Shown in pieces: positions 16,402-24,852 of a stretch of 64,000 nt of DNA; positions within the stretch are counted from its first letter, which is position 1; the number at the start of each line of letters is the position of its first letter. The stretch lies in NCBI GenBank assembly GCA_964404505.1, contig CAYOKH010000003.1, positions 4,590 to 68,589 of the forward strand, given 5' to 3'. Both the position numbers and the translations under genes were made by a program. The notes under the pieces were generated by a model. The model made no database searches. It was not told where the DNA came from and worked only from the letters and a program-made list of their open reading frames with translations. The DNA is from DAOMNN01 sp964404505 (GTDB taxonomy: Bacteria; Pseudomonadota; Gammaproteobacteria; Burkholderiales; Rhodocyclaceae).

Positions 16402-17169
16402 ATGTTCAGCCGTTTGCGTGAAGACCTGTCCAGCGTTCGCGAGCGCGATCCCGCTGCGCGTTCGACATGGGAAGTGCTGACTTGTTATCCGGGTGTGCAT
16501 GCGCTGGCATTTCACCGCCTCGCTCATGGCGCATGGAAGCGCGGCTTCGTCTGGATCGGGCGATTCGTCAGCAACCTCAGCCGCTTCGTGACCGGTATCG
16601 AGATCCATCCGGGGGCAACGATAGGACGCAGGGTGTTCATCGACCATGGTATGGGCGTAGTGATCGGGGAGACCGCCGAGGTCGGTGACGACTGCACCAT
16701 CTACCAGGGCGTGACCCTCGGTGGAACGTCACTCTATCGGGGCGAGAAGCGGCATCCGACCTTGGGCAGCGCCGTGGTCGTCGGTGCCGGAGCCAAGGTT
16801 CTGGGAGGTTTCACCATCGGCGACGGTGCGCGCATCGGCTCCAACGCCGTCGTGGTCAAGCCGGTTCCGGCCGGTGCCACCGCGGTCGGCAATCCGGCGC
16901 GAATCCTCGAACCCGAGCGCAGCGGCGAACAGGACGAGGCGCGGGAGAAAAAGGCGGAGGAGATGGGATTCTCGGCCTACGGTGTCACCAAGCACATGGA
17001 CGATCCGCTTGCCAAGGCCTTACATGGCCTGCTCGATCATGCAGTGGAGACCGATCGACGGATCCAGGTGCTTGTCGAGCGCCTCGAGAAGGCTGGCGTA
17101 CATCTCGACGAGACGATTGAAAGATCCGATGAATTCGATGCCCAGCGACTATCCAAAATGGTCGATTGA
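16402..17169 (+). CDS. cysE: Serine O-acetyltransferase
   Basis: 255 aa. It makes O-acetylserine, the carbon acceptor for cysteine synthesis, and so supplies cysteine to the desulfurases downstream. The left-handed beta-helix of hexapeptide repeats runs about 65-170 (IHPGATIGRRVFIDHGMGVVIGETAEVGDD, YQGVTLGGTS). Helix-rich N-terminus is short, typical of the CysE/NifP group found beside isc genes rather than the longer E. coli enzyme. It has a GGGAGG ribosome site 9 bases before the ATG. Confidence 0.94.
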   Translation: MFSRLREDLSSVRERDPAARSTWEVLTCYPGVHALAFHRLAHGAWKRGFVWIGRFVSNLSRFVTGIEIHPGATIGRRVFIDHGMGVVIGETAEVGDDCTIYQGVTLGGTSLYRGEKRHPTLGSAVVVGAGAKVLGGFTIGDGARIGSNAVVVKPVPAGATAVGNPARILEPERSGEQDEAREKKAEEMGFSAYGVTKHMDDPLAKALHGLLDHAVETDRRIQVLVERLEKAGVHLDETIERSDEFDAQRLSKMVD

Positions 17170-17283
17170 GTCGATGTCATGGGCACTCCCGACCGTTCTG
17201 CGGGGCGGACGGGAGCGGAGAAGGCCTGCTGCCATAGGACGTGCGGATCCCGGCTCGCGGCGACTCACACCCTATTGGAGTGG

Positions 17284-17312
17284 TTGACCGTGATTGTCGG
17301 GAACCGTATAGT
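17284..17312 (+). promoter_or_regulatory. Sigma-70 promoter of the isc operon
   Basis: TTGACC (17284-17289) and TATAGT (17307-17312) are separated by exactly 17 bases, 60 bases before the iscR start codon. The -10 element is overlapped by the IscR site. Confidence 0.85.
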
Positions 17313-17332
17313 TGAGTGAATTGTTCAGGTAT
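17308..17332 (+). promoter_or_regulatory. IscR type 1 binding site
   Basis: The 25 bases beginning ATAGTTGAGTG and ending TTCAGGTAT agree with the E. coli type 1 IscR consensus at 22 of 25 positions by my reading, with the symmetric ATA..TAT ends intact. Overlap with the -10 box fits repression of the operon by [2Fe-2S]-IscR. Confidence 0.8.
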
Positions 17333-17371
17333 TCACTTGGGCGAACTTTTCCGCAGCGTAAGGAAGGCATC

Positions 17372-17854
17372 ATGAGACTGACTACCAAGGGACGATTCGC
17401 CGTTACGGCAATGATCGACCTCGCGGCGCGCGACGCCGACGGACCGGTGACGCTCGCAGGTATTGCAGATCGCCAGAAGATTTCGCTGTCGTACCTGGAG
17501 CAGCTTTTTGGAAAGCTGAGAAGGTACAAGCTGGTGAGCAGTGTCCGCGGACCGGGCGGGGGCTACCGTCTGGCACGGGACATGGAACGCATAACCGTGG
17601 CCGACATCATCATCGCGGTCGATGAGCCGCTTGACGCCACGCAGTGCGGCGGCAAGCAGAACTGCCATGACGAGCACCGCTGCATGACGCACGACCTGTG
17701 GGCCAACCTGAACAAGCGCATGTACGAATACCTCGACTCGGTGACACTGGGCGCACTTGTCAATCAACGCGTCAAACCCGAGGCCGACACGAGCGTGATC
17801 AAGGATGTGCGTCGTCGCGCGACGATTTCCCTGCGCGAAGCCGCGGTGGCCTGA
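17372..17854 (+). CDS. iscR: Fe-S cluster-sensing repressor IscR
   Basis: 160 aa, Rrf2-family winged-helix regulator that represses the isc operon when it carries a [2Fe-2S] cluster. The DNA-binding part includes KISLSYLEQLFGKLRRYKLV and RGPGGGYRLAR. Cluster ligands Cys92, Cys98, Cys104 and His107 sit at the E. coli positions in QCGGKQNCHDEHRCMTH. The ATG at 17372 has AAGGAAGG upstream. A near-consensus IscR site lies in its own promoter, so autoregulation is expected. Confidence 0.97.
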   Translation: MRLTTKGRFAVTAMIDLAARDADGPVTLAGIADRQKISLSYLEQLFGKLRRYKLVSSVRGPGGGYRLARDMERITVADIIIAVDEPLDATQCGGKQNCHDEHRCMTHDLWANLNKRMYEYLDSVTLGALVNQRVKPEADTSVIKDVRRRATISLREAAVA

Positions 17855-17872
17855 ACTTCGGGAATACGGACA

Positions 17873-19021
17873 ATGTTCGCCCCCGTGTATCTGGACTGGA
17901 ACGCCACGACGCCGCTCGATCCTGCGGTGCGCGAGGCCATGCTGCCCTGGCTCGATGGACACTTCGGCAACGCATCCAGTCGGCACGAATACGGTCGGCA
18001 GGCGCGTGCGGCGGTCGACGAAGCGCGTGCGCAAGTGGCGGCGGCGGCTGGAGCACATCCCACCGAAGTGGTGTTTACCAGCGGTGGGTCGGAGGCCAAC
18101 AACCTGTTCCTCAAGGGGGCGGCCGCGTGCATGAAGCCGGGGCTGGTTGCGCTGAGCGCGATCGAGCATCCCTGTGTTCGCGAACCGGCCAGGCAGCTCG
18201 GACGCACCGGCTGGACCATGCGCGAGATCGCGGTCGACGGAGCGGGGCGGATCGACGAGCTCGACTGGTGCGCGACACTGGAACGGCGCCCGAACCTTGT
18301 TTCGGTGATGTTCGCCAACAATGAAACGGGGGTGCTGCAGAATGTGTCGGCCATGGCAACGGACGCAAGGGCTGCCGGTGCGTGGTTTCATACCGATGCG
18401 GTGCAGGCCCTGGGCAAGATCCACGTGAATTTCCGCAAGCTCGGCGTGCATGCAATGACGCTTTCGGCGCACAAGCTTGGTGGCCCGATCGGCGCTGGCG
18501 CGCTGGTGGTGGACAAGCGAGTCGAGCTCGCTCCGCTGATCGCGGGCGGCGGACAGGAGCGCGGTGTGCGCTCCGGCACGGAGAACGTTGCTGCGATTGT
18601 CGGCTTCGGGGTCGCATGCGAACTGGCGGTGGCAAGGCTGGAGGACGAGGCGACACGCCTTCGCGCCTTGCAGGTTCAGGTCGAGAAGTTCCTCGCGGAA
18701 TGCGGCGCGGGGGTTTTCTCGGATCGGGCTTCGCGGCTGCCGAACACGAGTTTCTTCGCGGTCGACGGCGTCGACGGCGAGACCCTGGTGGCAAAGCTCG
18801 ATCGCGCAGGCTTTGCCTGTGCGAGCGGGTCCGCTTGCTCCAGTGCGAATCCGGAGCCGTCACACACCCTGCTTGCGATGGGTGTCGCCCCCGAGCTTGC
18901 ACGCAACGCGGTCAGGATCAGTGTCGGGCGAACCACGACCGCGAATGATGTAACCTCCTTCATCGCCACGTTCGCGCGGGTTCTGAAGGAATTGAAGAAC
19001 CTGACCGCGATGGCGGTCTGA
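17873..19021 (+). CDS. Cysteine desulfurase, NifS/IscS paralog
   Basis: 382 aa, PLP-dependent class V aminotransferase fold. The Schiff-base lysine is Lys201 (LSAHKLGG) and the sulfur-accepting cysteine is Cys322 in ASGSACSSANPEPSH, so it should be active. The active-site loop differs from true IscS (SACTSASLEPS), resembling NifS/group I paralogs. It lies 18 bases after iscR and just upstream of the canonical iscS, giving two desulfurases in one operon. Likely roles are a duplicated sulfur donor or a second acceptor specificity; the sequence does not decide. Confidence 0.9.
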   Translation: MFAPVYLDWNATTPLDPAVREAMLPWLDGHFGNASSRHEYGRQARAAVDEARAQVAAAAGAHPTEVVFTSGGSEANNLFLKGAAACMKPGLVALSAIEHPCVREPARQLGRTGWTMREIAVDGAGRIDELDWCATLERRPNLVSVMFANNETGVLQNVSAMATDARAAGAWFHTDAVQALGKIHVNFRKLGVHAMTLSAHKLGGPIGAGALVVDKRVELAPLIAGGGQERGVRSGTENVAAIVGFGVACELAVARLEDEATRLRALQVQVEKFLAECGAGVFSDRASRLPNTSFFAVDGVDGETLVAKLDRAGFACASGSACSSANPEPSHTLLAMGVAPELARNAVRISVGRTTTANDVTSFIATFARVLKELKNLTAMAV

Positions 19022-19058
19022 CTGGAACGTAACGTATAGAGGTCAACGGAGAGATGCA

Positions 19059-20270
19059 ATGCTGAAGTTCCCGATCTATCTCGACTATTCCGCCACCACG
19101 CCGGTGGATCCGCGCGTGGCGGAGAAGATGATTCCCTGGCTGACCGAGCACTTCGGCAACCCCGCGAGTCGCTCCCACGCCTATGGGTGGGAGGCCGAGA
19201 AGGCAGTCGAAGATGCCCGCGAACACGTCGCCGCGCTGGTCGGGGCCGACGCGAAGGAGATCATCTGGACGTCGGGTGCGACCGAGTCGAACAATCTGGC
19301 CATCAAGGGTGCGGCGCAGTTCTACAAGGGCAAGGGCAGGCATCTGATCACCGTCAAGACCGAGCACAAGGCAGTGCTCGATACGATGCGCGAGCTCGAA
19401 CGCCAGGGCTTCGAAGCCACCTACCTGGACGTCAGGGAAGACGGCCTGATCGATCTGGAGGCATTCAGGCAGGCCCTCCGGCCGGACACGATCGTCGTGT
19501 CGATCATGCTGGTCAACAACGAGATCGGGGTGATCCAACCCATTGCCGAGATAGGCGAGATCTGTCGCGACAAGGGCATCGTGTTCCACGTCGATGCCGC
19601 GCAGGCGGCAGGAAAGGTCGCGATCGACCTGAACGCGCTCAAGGTGGACCTGATGTCGTTCTCGGCGCACAAGGCCTATGGTCCGAAGGGCATCGGTGCG
19701 CTCTATGTCCGACGCAAGCCTCGCGTTCGGCTCGAGGCGCAGATGCATGGCGGTGGGCACGAGCGCGGTCTGCGCTCGGGCACCTTGCCGACCCACCAGA
19801 TCGTCGGCATGGGTGAAGCGTTCCGGATCGCCCGCGAGGAGATGGGCGCCGAGAATGAGCGCATCCGCATCTTGCGCGACAGGCTGCTCAACGGCATGCA
19901 GGACATGGAGTCTGTATATGTTAATGGCGATCTTGACAGCCGCGTACCGCACAACCTGAATATTTCCTTTGCCTATGTCGAGGGCGAATCGCTCATCATG
20001 GCAATCAAGGACGTGGCCGTGTCCTCGGGCTCAGCCTGTACCTCGGCCAGCCTGGAACCCTCTTACGTACTGCGTGCGCTGGGTCGCAACGACGAACTGG
20101 CGCACAGTTCGATCCGTTTCACGATCGGGCGTTTCACGACGCAAGAGGAAATCGATTACACCATCGACCTGCTGCACCAGAAGATCGGCAAGTTGCGCGA
20201 ACTCTCGCCCCTGTGGGAGATGGTGCAGGAAGGGGTCGATCTCGACAGCGTGCAGTGGGCTGCCCACTGA
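19059..20270 (+). CDS. iscS: Cysteine desulfurase IscS
   Basis: 403 aa. It removes sulfur from cysteine and passes it to IscU and to tRNA-thiolation partners. Lys205 (SFSAHKAYGPKG) binds PLP and Cys327 in SSGSACTSASLEPSYVLRALG carries the persulfide. Length and motifs match E. coli IscS (404 aa) almost residue for residue, including the C-terminal partner-binding tail SPLWEMVQEGVDLDSVQWAAH. It has GGAGAG upstream of the ATG. Confidence 0.97.
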   Translation: MLKFPIYLDYSATTPVDPRVAEKMIPWLTEHFGNPASRSHAYGWEAEKAVEDAREHVAALVGADAKEIIWTSGATESNNLAIKGAAQFYKGKGRHLITVKTEHKAVLDTMRELERQGFEATYLDVREDGLIDLEAFRQALRPDTIVVSIMLVNNEIGVIQPIAEIGEICRDKGIVFHVDAAQAAGKVAIDLNALKVDLMSFSAHKAYGPKGIGALYVRRKPRVRLEAQMHGGGHERGLRSGTLPTHQIVGMGEAFRIAREEMGAENERIRILRDRLLNGMQDMESVYVNGDLDSRVPHNLNISFAYVEGESLIMAIKDVAVSSGSACTSASLEPSYVLRALGRNDELAHSSIRFTIGRFTTQEEIDYTIDLLHQKIGKLRELSPLWEMVQEGVDLDSVQWAAH

Positions 20271-20338
20271 CCGCACGTCGAGCACTGGTCCCGGTCGTCA
20301 GGTCGGGGCGAATCACCGGATTCGGAAGGAGAAACATC

Positions 20339-20722
20339 ATGGCATACAGCGAAAGGGTTCTGGACCATTACGAAAATCCCCGTAACGTCGGTTCATTCAT
20401 GAAGGACGACGAAGGTGTTGGAACCGGCATGGTCGGCGCACCGGCCTGCGGGGACGTAATGAAGCTGCAGATCAAGGTCGGACAGGACGGCGTGATCGAG
20501 GACGCAAAGTTCAAGACCTACGGCTGCGGGTCGGCGATTGCGTCCAGTTCGCTCGTGACCGAGTGGGTCAAGGGCAAGACGGTGGACCAGGCGCTCGAGA
20601 TCAAGAACACGCAGATTGCTGAAGAACTGGCACTGCCCCCGGTCAAGATCCACTGCTCGATCCTTGCCGAGGACGCGATCAAGGCGGCCGTGGCCGACTA
20701 CAAGAAGAAGCATCAGATCTGA
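20339..20722 (+). CDS. iscU: Fe-S cluster scaffold IscU
   Basis: 127 aa. It assembles [2Fe-2S] clusters from IscS sulfur. Ligands Cys37, Asp39, Cys63, His105 and Cys106 are all present, as is LPPVK (99-103), the motif grasped by the HscA chaperone. An AAGGAG site precedes the ATG at 20339. Confidence 0.98.
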   Translation: MAYSERVLDHYENPRNVGSFMKDDEGVGTGMVGAPACGDVMKLQIKVGQDGVIEDAKFKTYGCGSAIASSSLVTEWVKGKTVDQALEIKNTQIAEELALPPVKIHCSILAEDAIKAAVADYKKKHQI

Positions 20723-20740
20723 TCGACGGAGACTTGAATC

Positions 20741-21064
20741 ATGGGTGTAACACTTAGCGAGAATGCTGCCAGACACGTTGCGAACTTTCTGCAGAAACGC
20801 GGGAAGGGCGTCGGCGTCAGACTGGGGGTCCGTACGAGCGGATGTTCTGGAATGGCCTACAAACTCGAGTTCGTCGACGAGGCTCATGACGAGGACATCG
20901 TTTTCGAGAGCCACGGCCTCAAGGTCGTGATCGATCCCAAGAGCCTGCCCTACCTCGACGGTACGGAGCTCGATTTTGTCCGCGAGGGCCTGAACGAAGG
21001 TTTCAGGTTCAACAACCCGAACGTCAAGGACCAGTGCGGTTGCGGCGAGAGCTTCAACGTCTGA
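20741..21064 (+). CDS. iscA: A-type Fe-S carrier IscA
   Basis: 107 aa. It carries Fe-S clusters or iron to target apoproteins. The three ligand cysteines are Cys35 (TSGCSGMAY), Cys99 and Cys101 (QCGCGESF), the usual positions. It sits in the standard isc order between iscU and hscB. Confidence 0.97.
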   Translation: MGVTLSENAARHVANFLQKRGKGVGVRLGVRTSGCSGMAYKLEFVDEAHDEDIVFESHGLKVVIDPKSLPYLDGTELDFVREGLNEGFRFNNPNVKDQCGCGESFNV

Positions 21065-21083
21065 ACGCGCTTATCGGGACACG

Positions 21084-21617
21084 ATGAGTATTGACCTTCA
21101 GCAGGATTTCTTCGGCCTGTTCGGGCTGCCGCGTCGGTTCAGGCTCGATGAGACTGCGCTGGAGGCCGCCTACCACGAACTGCACGGCAAAGTGCATCCC
21201 GACCGTCATGCGCATCTTCCTGATGCCGACAAGCGTCGCGTAATGCAATGGGCGACGCGGGTCAACGAGGCTTTCACCACACTCAAAAAACCGCTGTCCA
21301 GGGCACATTATCTGCTCGAACTTGCTGGTGTCGATGCCGCCCTGCATACGAACACCTCGATGTCTCCGGAATTCCTGATGGAGCAGATGGAATGGCGCGA
21401 GGCCGTGGAGGAAGCCAGGGCGGGAGGCGACGTGGGAGGGCTGGAGCAACTGCATCTTCGCCTGCGCCAGCATGCGCGTGAACTCTTTCTCGAGGTGGCG
21501 TGTGATTTTGACGAGCGGAACGACCTGACGGTTGCCGCGGAGACGGTGCGCAGACTCATGTTCATCGAAAAGCTGCAGCACGAAATTGACGACGCCCTCG
21601 AGGCGCTTGAGAGCTGA
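21084..21617 (+). CDS. hscB: Co-chaperone HscB (Hsc20)
   Basis: 177 aa. The N-terminal J-domain carries HPD (KVHPDRH, about residue 38) and the C-terminal helical bundle binds IscU. It stimulates the HscA ATPase during cluster transfer. Its stop overlaps the hscA start by one base. Confidence 0.95.
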   Translation: MSIDLQQDFFGLFGLPRRFRLDETALEAAYHELHGKVHPDRHAHLPDADKRRVMQWATRVNEAFTTLKKPLSRAHYLLELAGVDAALHTNTSMSPEFLMEQMEWREAVEEARAGGDVGGLEQLHLRLRQHARELFLEVACDFDERNDLTVAAETVRRLMFIEKLQHEIDDALEALES

Positions 21618-23485
21618 TGGCCTTACTAGAGATTGCAGAACCGGGAATGTCCGCCGAGCCGCACAAGCACCGGCTTGCCGCGGGGATAGACCTCGGTACC
21701 ACCAACTCTCTGGTGGCGACCGTTCGAAACGGGATCGCCGTCTGCCTGCCCGACGAGAACGGCCGGACCATGCTGCCGTCAGTGGTGCACTATTGCGCCG
21801 ATGGTCGAATCGAGATTGGCCATGCGGCTGTGCGGGCACACGCGACCGACCCCAAGAACACGATCATGTCGGTCAAGCGCTTCATGGGGCGGGGGCTGAA
21901 GGACGTATTGCATGTCGAGTCCATGCCCTACGACTTCCTCGACGCGGAGGGCATGGTGCGCCTTCGTACCGTTCAGGGGCTGAAGAGTCCCGTCGAAGTG
22001 TCGGCGGAAATCCTGAAGGCATTGGGGAGTCGCGCCCAGGCGAGTCTGGGTGGTGAACTCAGCGGGGTCGTGATCACGGTGCCGGCGTATTTCGACGAGG
22101 CGCAACGCCAGGCGACCAAGGATGCGGCCCAGCTTGCCGGACTCAACGTGCTGCGCCTGCTCAACGAGCCGACGGCTGCGGCGGTTGCTTATGGCCTGGA
22201 CAACGCATCCGAAGGGGTCTACGCAGTGTATGACCTTGGTGGCGGCACTTTCGACCTCTCCATTCTCAAGCTGTCGCGCGGCGTGTTCGAAGTGCTCGCA
22301 ACCAACGGCGACAGTGCTCTCGGGGGCGACGATTTCGATCACCGTCTGTTCTGCTGGATCCTCGACAGCGGGGCGATTGCGCCGCCCTCGAGCCAGGATG
22401 CGCGTCGCCTCCTGATGAAGGCCCGCGAGGCCAAGGAACTGCTGACCGTGTGCGAGGAAGCGCATATCGAGGCACAGCTTTCCTCGGGCGAGGAAATCGA
22501 CCTGGTCATCAAGCGTGACGAGTTTGCCGGCATCACAGAACATCTGGTCAGGAAGACGATGGCGCCGATGCGCAAGGTGCTGCGTGATGCGGGTCTGTCT
22601 CCGGAACAGGTCAAGGGTGTAGTCATGGTCGGCGGTGCGACGCGGATGCTCCAGATCCAGCGTGCCGTGGCGGAGTTTTTCGGACAGGAGCCACTGACCA
22701 ATCTCGACCCGGACAAGGTCGTCGCACTCGGGGCGGCGATCCAGGCCAACATCCTCGCAGGCAACCGCAAGGACGAGGACGACTGGCTGCTTCTGGACGT
22801 GATTCCGCTGTCGCTCGGCCTTGAAACCATGGGCGGGCTGGTGGAAAAGGTCGTACCGCGCAACGCGACCCTGCCCATCGCAAGGGCCCAGGAATTTACC
22901 ACTTTCAAGGATGGCCAGACGGCAATGGCGTTTCACGTGGTCCAGGGCGAGCGCGAGCTCGTCTCCGACTGCCGCTCGCTGGCACGCTTCGAGCTTCGCG
23001 GCATTCCACCGATGGTCGCCGGTGCAGCGCGCATCCGCGTGACGTTCCAGGTCGACGCCGACGGCCTGCTTTCTGTTGCGGCGCGCGAGATGTCGTCCGG
23101 GGTCGAGGCCAGCGTCCTCGTAAAGCCGTCCTACGGATTGAGCGACGACGAGATCGCCGATATGCTCAGGCAGGGAGTCGTTCACGCGGGCGAAGACATG
23201 AATGCGCGCGCCCTGCAGGAACAGCGGGTCGAAGCGGAGCGGGTTGTCGAAGCCACCGAGCATGCGCTGGCGCGTGACGGGGAACTGCTCGATGAAACGG
23301 AACGCGAGCGGATCGAAGAGGCGATAGCGGGCCTGCGGGAACTCAGGCAAGGTGCCGATCACCGCGCGATCAGGGCAGGCATAGACGCGCTCTCGCGCGC
23401 CACCGACGAATTCGCGGCGCGACGCATGGACAAGAGCATCCGGACGGCATTGACCGGACGCAAAGTCAACGAGCTTGAAGCATGA
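21617..23485 (+). CDS. hscA: Fe-S assembly chaperone HscA (Hsp70 family)
   Basis: 622 aa. The ATPase domain has IDLGTTNSLVATV near residue 25, VYDLGGGTFDLSIL near 200 and VVMVGGATRMLQIQ near 335. The substrate domain starts about residue 390 (VIPLSLGLETMGG) with a helical lid at the C-terminus. It drives cluster release from IscU by binding LPPVK. Stop and fdx start overlap (ATGA). Confidence 0.97.
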   Translation: MALLEIAEPGMSAEPHKHRLAAGIDLGTTNSLVATVRNGIAVCLPDENGRTMLPSVVHYCADGRIEIGHAAVRAHATDPKNTIMSVKRFMGRGLKDVLHVESMPYDFLDAEGMVRLRTVQGLKSPVEVSAEILKALGSRAQASLGGELSGVVITVPAYFDEAQRQATKDAAQLAGLNVLRLLNEPTAAAVAYGLDNASEGVYAVYDLGGGTFDLSILKLSRGVFEVLATNGDSALGGDDFDHRLFCWILDSGAIAPPSSQDARRLLMKAREAKELLTVCEEAHIEAQLSSGEEIDLVIKRDEFAGITEHLVRKTMAPMRKVLRDAGLSPEQVKGVVMVGGATRMLQIQRAVAEFFGQEPLTNLDPDKVVALGAAIQANILAGNRKDEDDWLLLDVIPLSLGLETMGGLVEKVVPRNATLPIARAQEFTTFKDGQTAMAFHVVQGERELVSDCRSLARFELRGIPPMVAGAARIRVTFQVDADGLLSVAAREMSSGVEASVLVKPSYGLSDDEIADMLRQGVVHAGEDMNARALQEQRVEAERVVEATEHALARDGELLDETERERIEEAIAGLRELRQGADHRAIRAGIDALSRATDEFAARRMDKSIRTALTGRKVNELEA

Positions 23486-23823
23486 CCCAGATCATCGTGT
23501 TGCCCCACGTCGAACTGTGCCCCGACGGTGCCGTCATCGAGGCAAGCCCCGGCACCTCGATTTGCGACAGCCTGCTGCAAAACGGGATCGAGATCGAGCA
23601 CGCCTGCGAGAAGTCCTGCGCATGCACGACCTGCCATGTGATCGTGCGCGAGGGTTTCGGCACGCTTGACGAAGCCGATGAGGAAGAGGAAGACCTGCTG
23701 GACAAGGCTTGGGGCCTCGAGCCTCTGTCGCGCCTGTCCTGTCAGGCGATGGTGGGTGAGACGCCGCTGGTGATCGAGATTCCGCGGTATACGATCAATA
23801 TGGCGCGGGAGGGTAAGCACTGA
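23482..23823 (+). CDS. fdx: ISC-type [2Fe-2S] ferredoxin
   Basis: 113 aa. The adrenodoxin-type cluster is bound by Cys42, Cys48, Cys51 and Cys87 (CEKSCACTTC and LSCQAMV), identical in position to E. coli Fdx; Cys46 is an extra conserved cysteine. It provides electrons for cluster assembly. It overlaps hscA by 4 bases and iscX by 1. Confidence 0.97.
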   Translation: MTQIIVLPHVELCPDGAVIEASPGTSICDSLLQNGIEIEHACEKSCACTTCHVIVREGFGTLDEADEEEEDLLDKAWGLEPLSRLSCQAMVGETPLVIEIPRYTINMAREGKH

Positions 23824-24017
23824 TGAAGTGGACCGAAGTCGAGGAAATCGCCGTTCAGCTCGCGGATACCTACCCCGACGCGGATCCGACGCGGGTCAAC
23901 TTCGTGGATCTGATGAACTGGGTCGTGGCACTGCCGGAGTTCGATGACGATCCGAAGCATTGTGGCGAGCGTATCCTCGAAGCCATCCAGCAGGCGTGGA
24001 TCGACGAGGTGGCCTGA
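23823..24017 (+). CDS. iscX: IscX (YfhJ), IscS-binding regulator
   Basis: 64 aa acidic protein, starting MKWTEVEEIAVQLADTYPD and containing the family pattern RVNFVDLMNWVVALPEFDDDP. It binds iron and IscS and tunes cluster assembly. Last gene of the isc operon. Confidence 0.95.
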   Translation: MKWTEVEEIAVQLADTYPDADPTRVNFVDLMNWVVALPEFDDDPKHCGERILEAIQQAWIDEVA

Positions 24018-24035
24018 AATTCGGGAGCATCGACC

Positions 24036-24533
24036 ATGCCAGAGACGATATACGACTTCGACGTGCATGCCCTGGACGGCGCGCCGATGCCGATGCGACA
24101 GTTTTCGGGCCAGGTGCTGCTGCTCGTCAACACGGCCAGCCGTTGTGGATTCACGCCCCAGTATGCGGGCCTTCAGAAACTGCATGACACCTACGCCGCA
24201 CGGGGTTTCTCGGTCATCGCCTTTCCGTGCAACCAGTTCGGTGGTCAGGAGCCTGGCACTGCCGACGAGATCGCGGCATTCTGCGACACGAATTACGCCG
24301 TCAGTTTTCCGATTGCGGAAAAGGTCGATGTGAACGGCGAGCACGCCCATCCGCTGTTTCGCCATCTCGTCGGCGCTGCACCGGGCGTGCTCGGTACCGA
24401 GGCGATCAAGTGGAACTTCACCAAGTTTCTGGTGAGTCGCGATGGACGGATGGTGGAGCGATTCGCGCCGATGACGGCTCCCGAGGATCTTGCTGCGCCA
24501 ATCGAGACGCTGCTCCGGGACCAGGTCTATTGA
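24036..24533 (+). CDS. Glutathione peroxidase family protein (cysteine type)
   Basis: 165 aa, reduces peroxides. The catalytic residue is Cys37 (NTASRCGFTPQY), replacing selenocysteine. The rest of the tetrad is Gln71 (NQFGGQEPG), Trp126 and Asn127 (KWNFTKF). Bacterial members often use thioredoxin rather than glutathione. It follows iscX by 18 bases and could be read through from the isc operon, which would link peroxide defence to cluster repair. Confidence 0.93.
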   Translation: MPETIYDFDVHALDGAPMPMRQFSGQVLLLVNTASRCGFTPQYAGLQKLHDTYAARGFSVIAFPCNQFGGQEPGTADEIAAFCDTNYAVSFPIAEKVDVNGEHAHPLFRHLVGAAPGVLGTEAIKWNFTKFLVSRDGRMVERFAPMTAPEDLAAPIETLLRDQVY

Positions 24534-24549
24534 CCTGCACGGGTGGGGG

Positions 24550-24852
24550 CTAGTGTAGTGTTGCGTTCTTGATGAGACATTGCCCGGCACGACAATCTTG
24601 AGGTGGCTGGATTGCAACGGAACGTGGTTAGCAGGTTCCTTCCCCATCAAGGGGAAGGCCAGGATGGGGATGGGTTTCTTGCGGGCGCTTCGGAGTCCAC
24701 CCATCCCCACCCTAGCCCGGTAGTCTCCGCTTCGCTCCGCCGCTCCGCAGGCGGCGAGCAGGGCTCGCCGAAACCCCTGCTACGCCCCCTTGAAGGGGAG
24801 GGAGCTTCGTTGTGCCAACTTAAGTGCCACACTGCGTGCAACACTACACTAG
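24550..24852. mobile_element. MITE-like 303-bp inverted-repeat element
   Basis: CTAGTGTAGTGTTGC at 24550-24564 is repeated exactly inverted at 24838-24852. If CTAG is the target duplication, the terminal repeats are 11 bases (TGTAGTGTTGC). No transposase frame fits inside. The interior is full of fold-backs: TGGGGATGGGT (24665-24675) pairs with ACCCATCCCCA (24699-24709), and there are stems around CCTTCCCC..GGGGAAGG and CCCCTTGAAGGGG. It fills the gap between the convergent peroxidase and response-regulator genes, and its right end supplies the latter's TAG stop. It may now act as a two-way transcription barrier. Confidence 0.7.
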
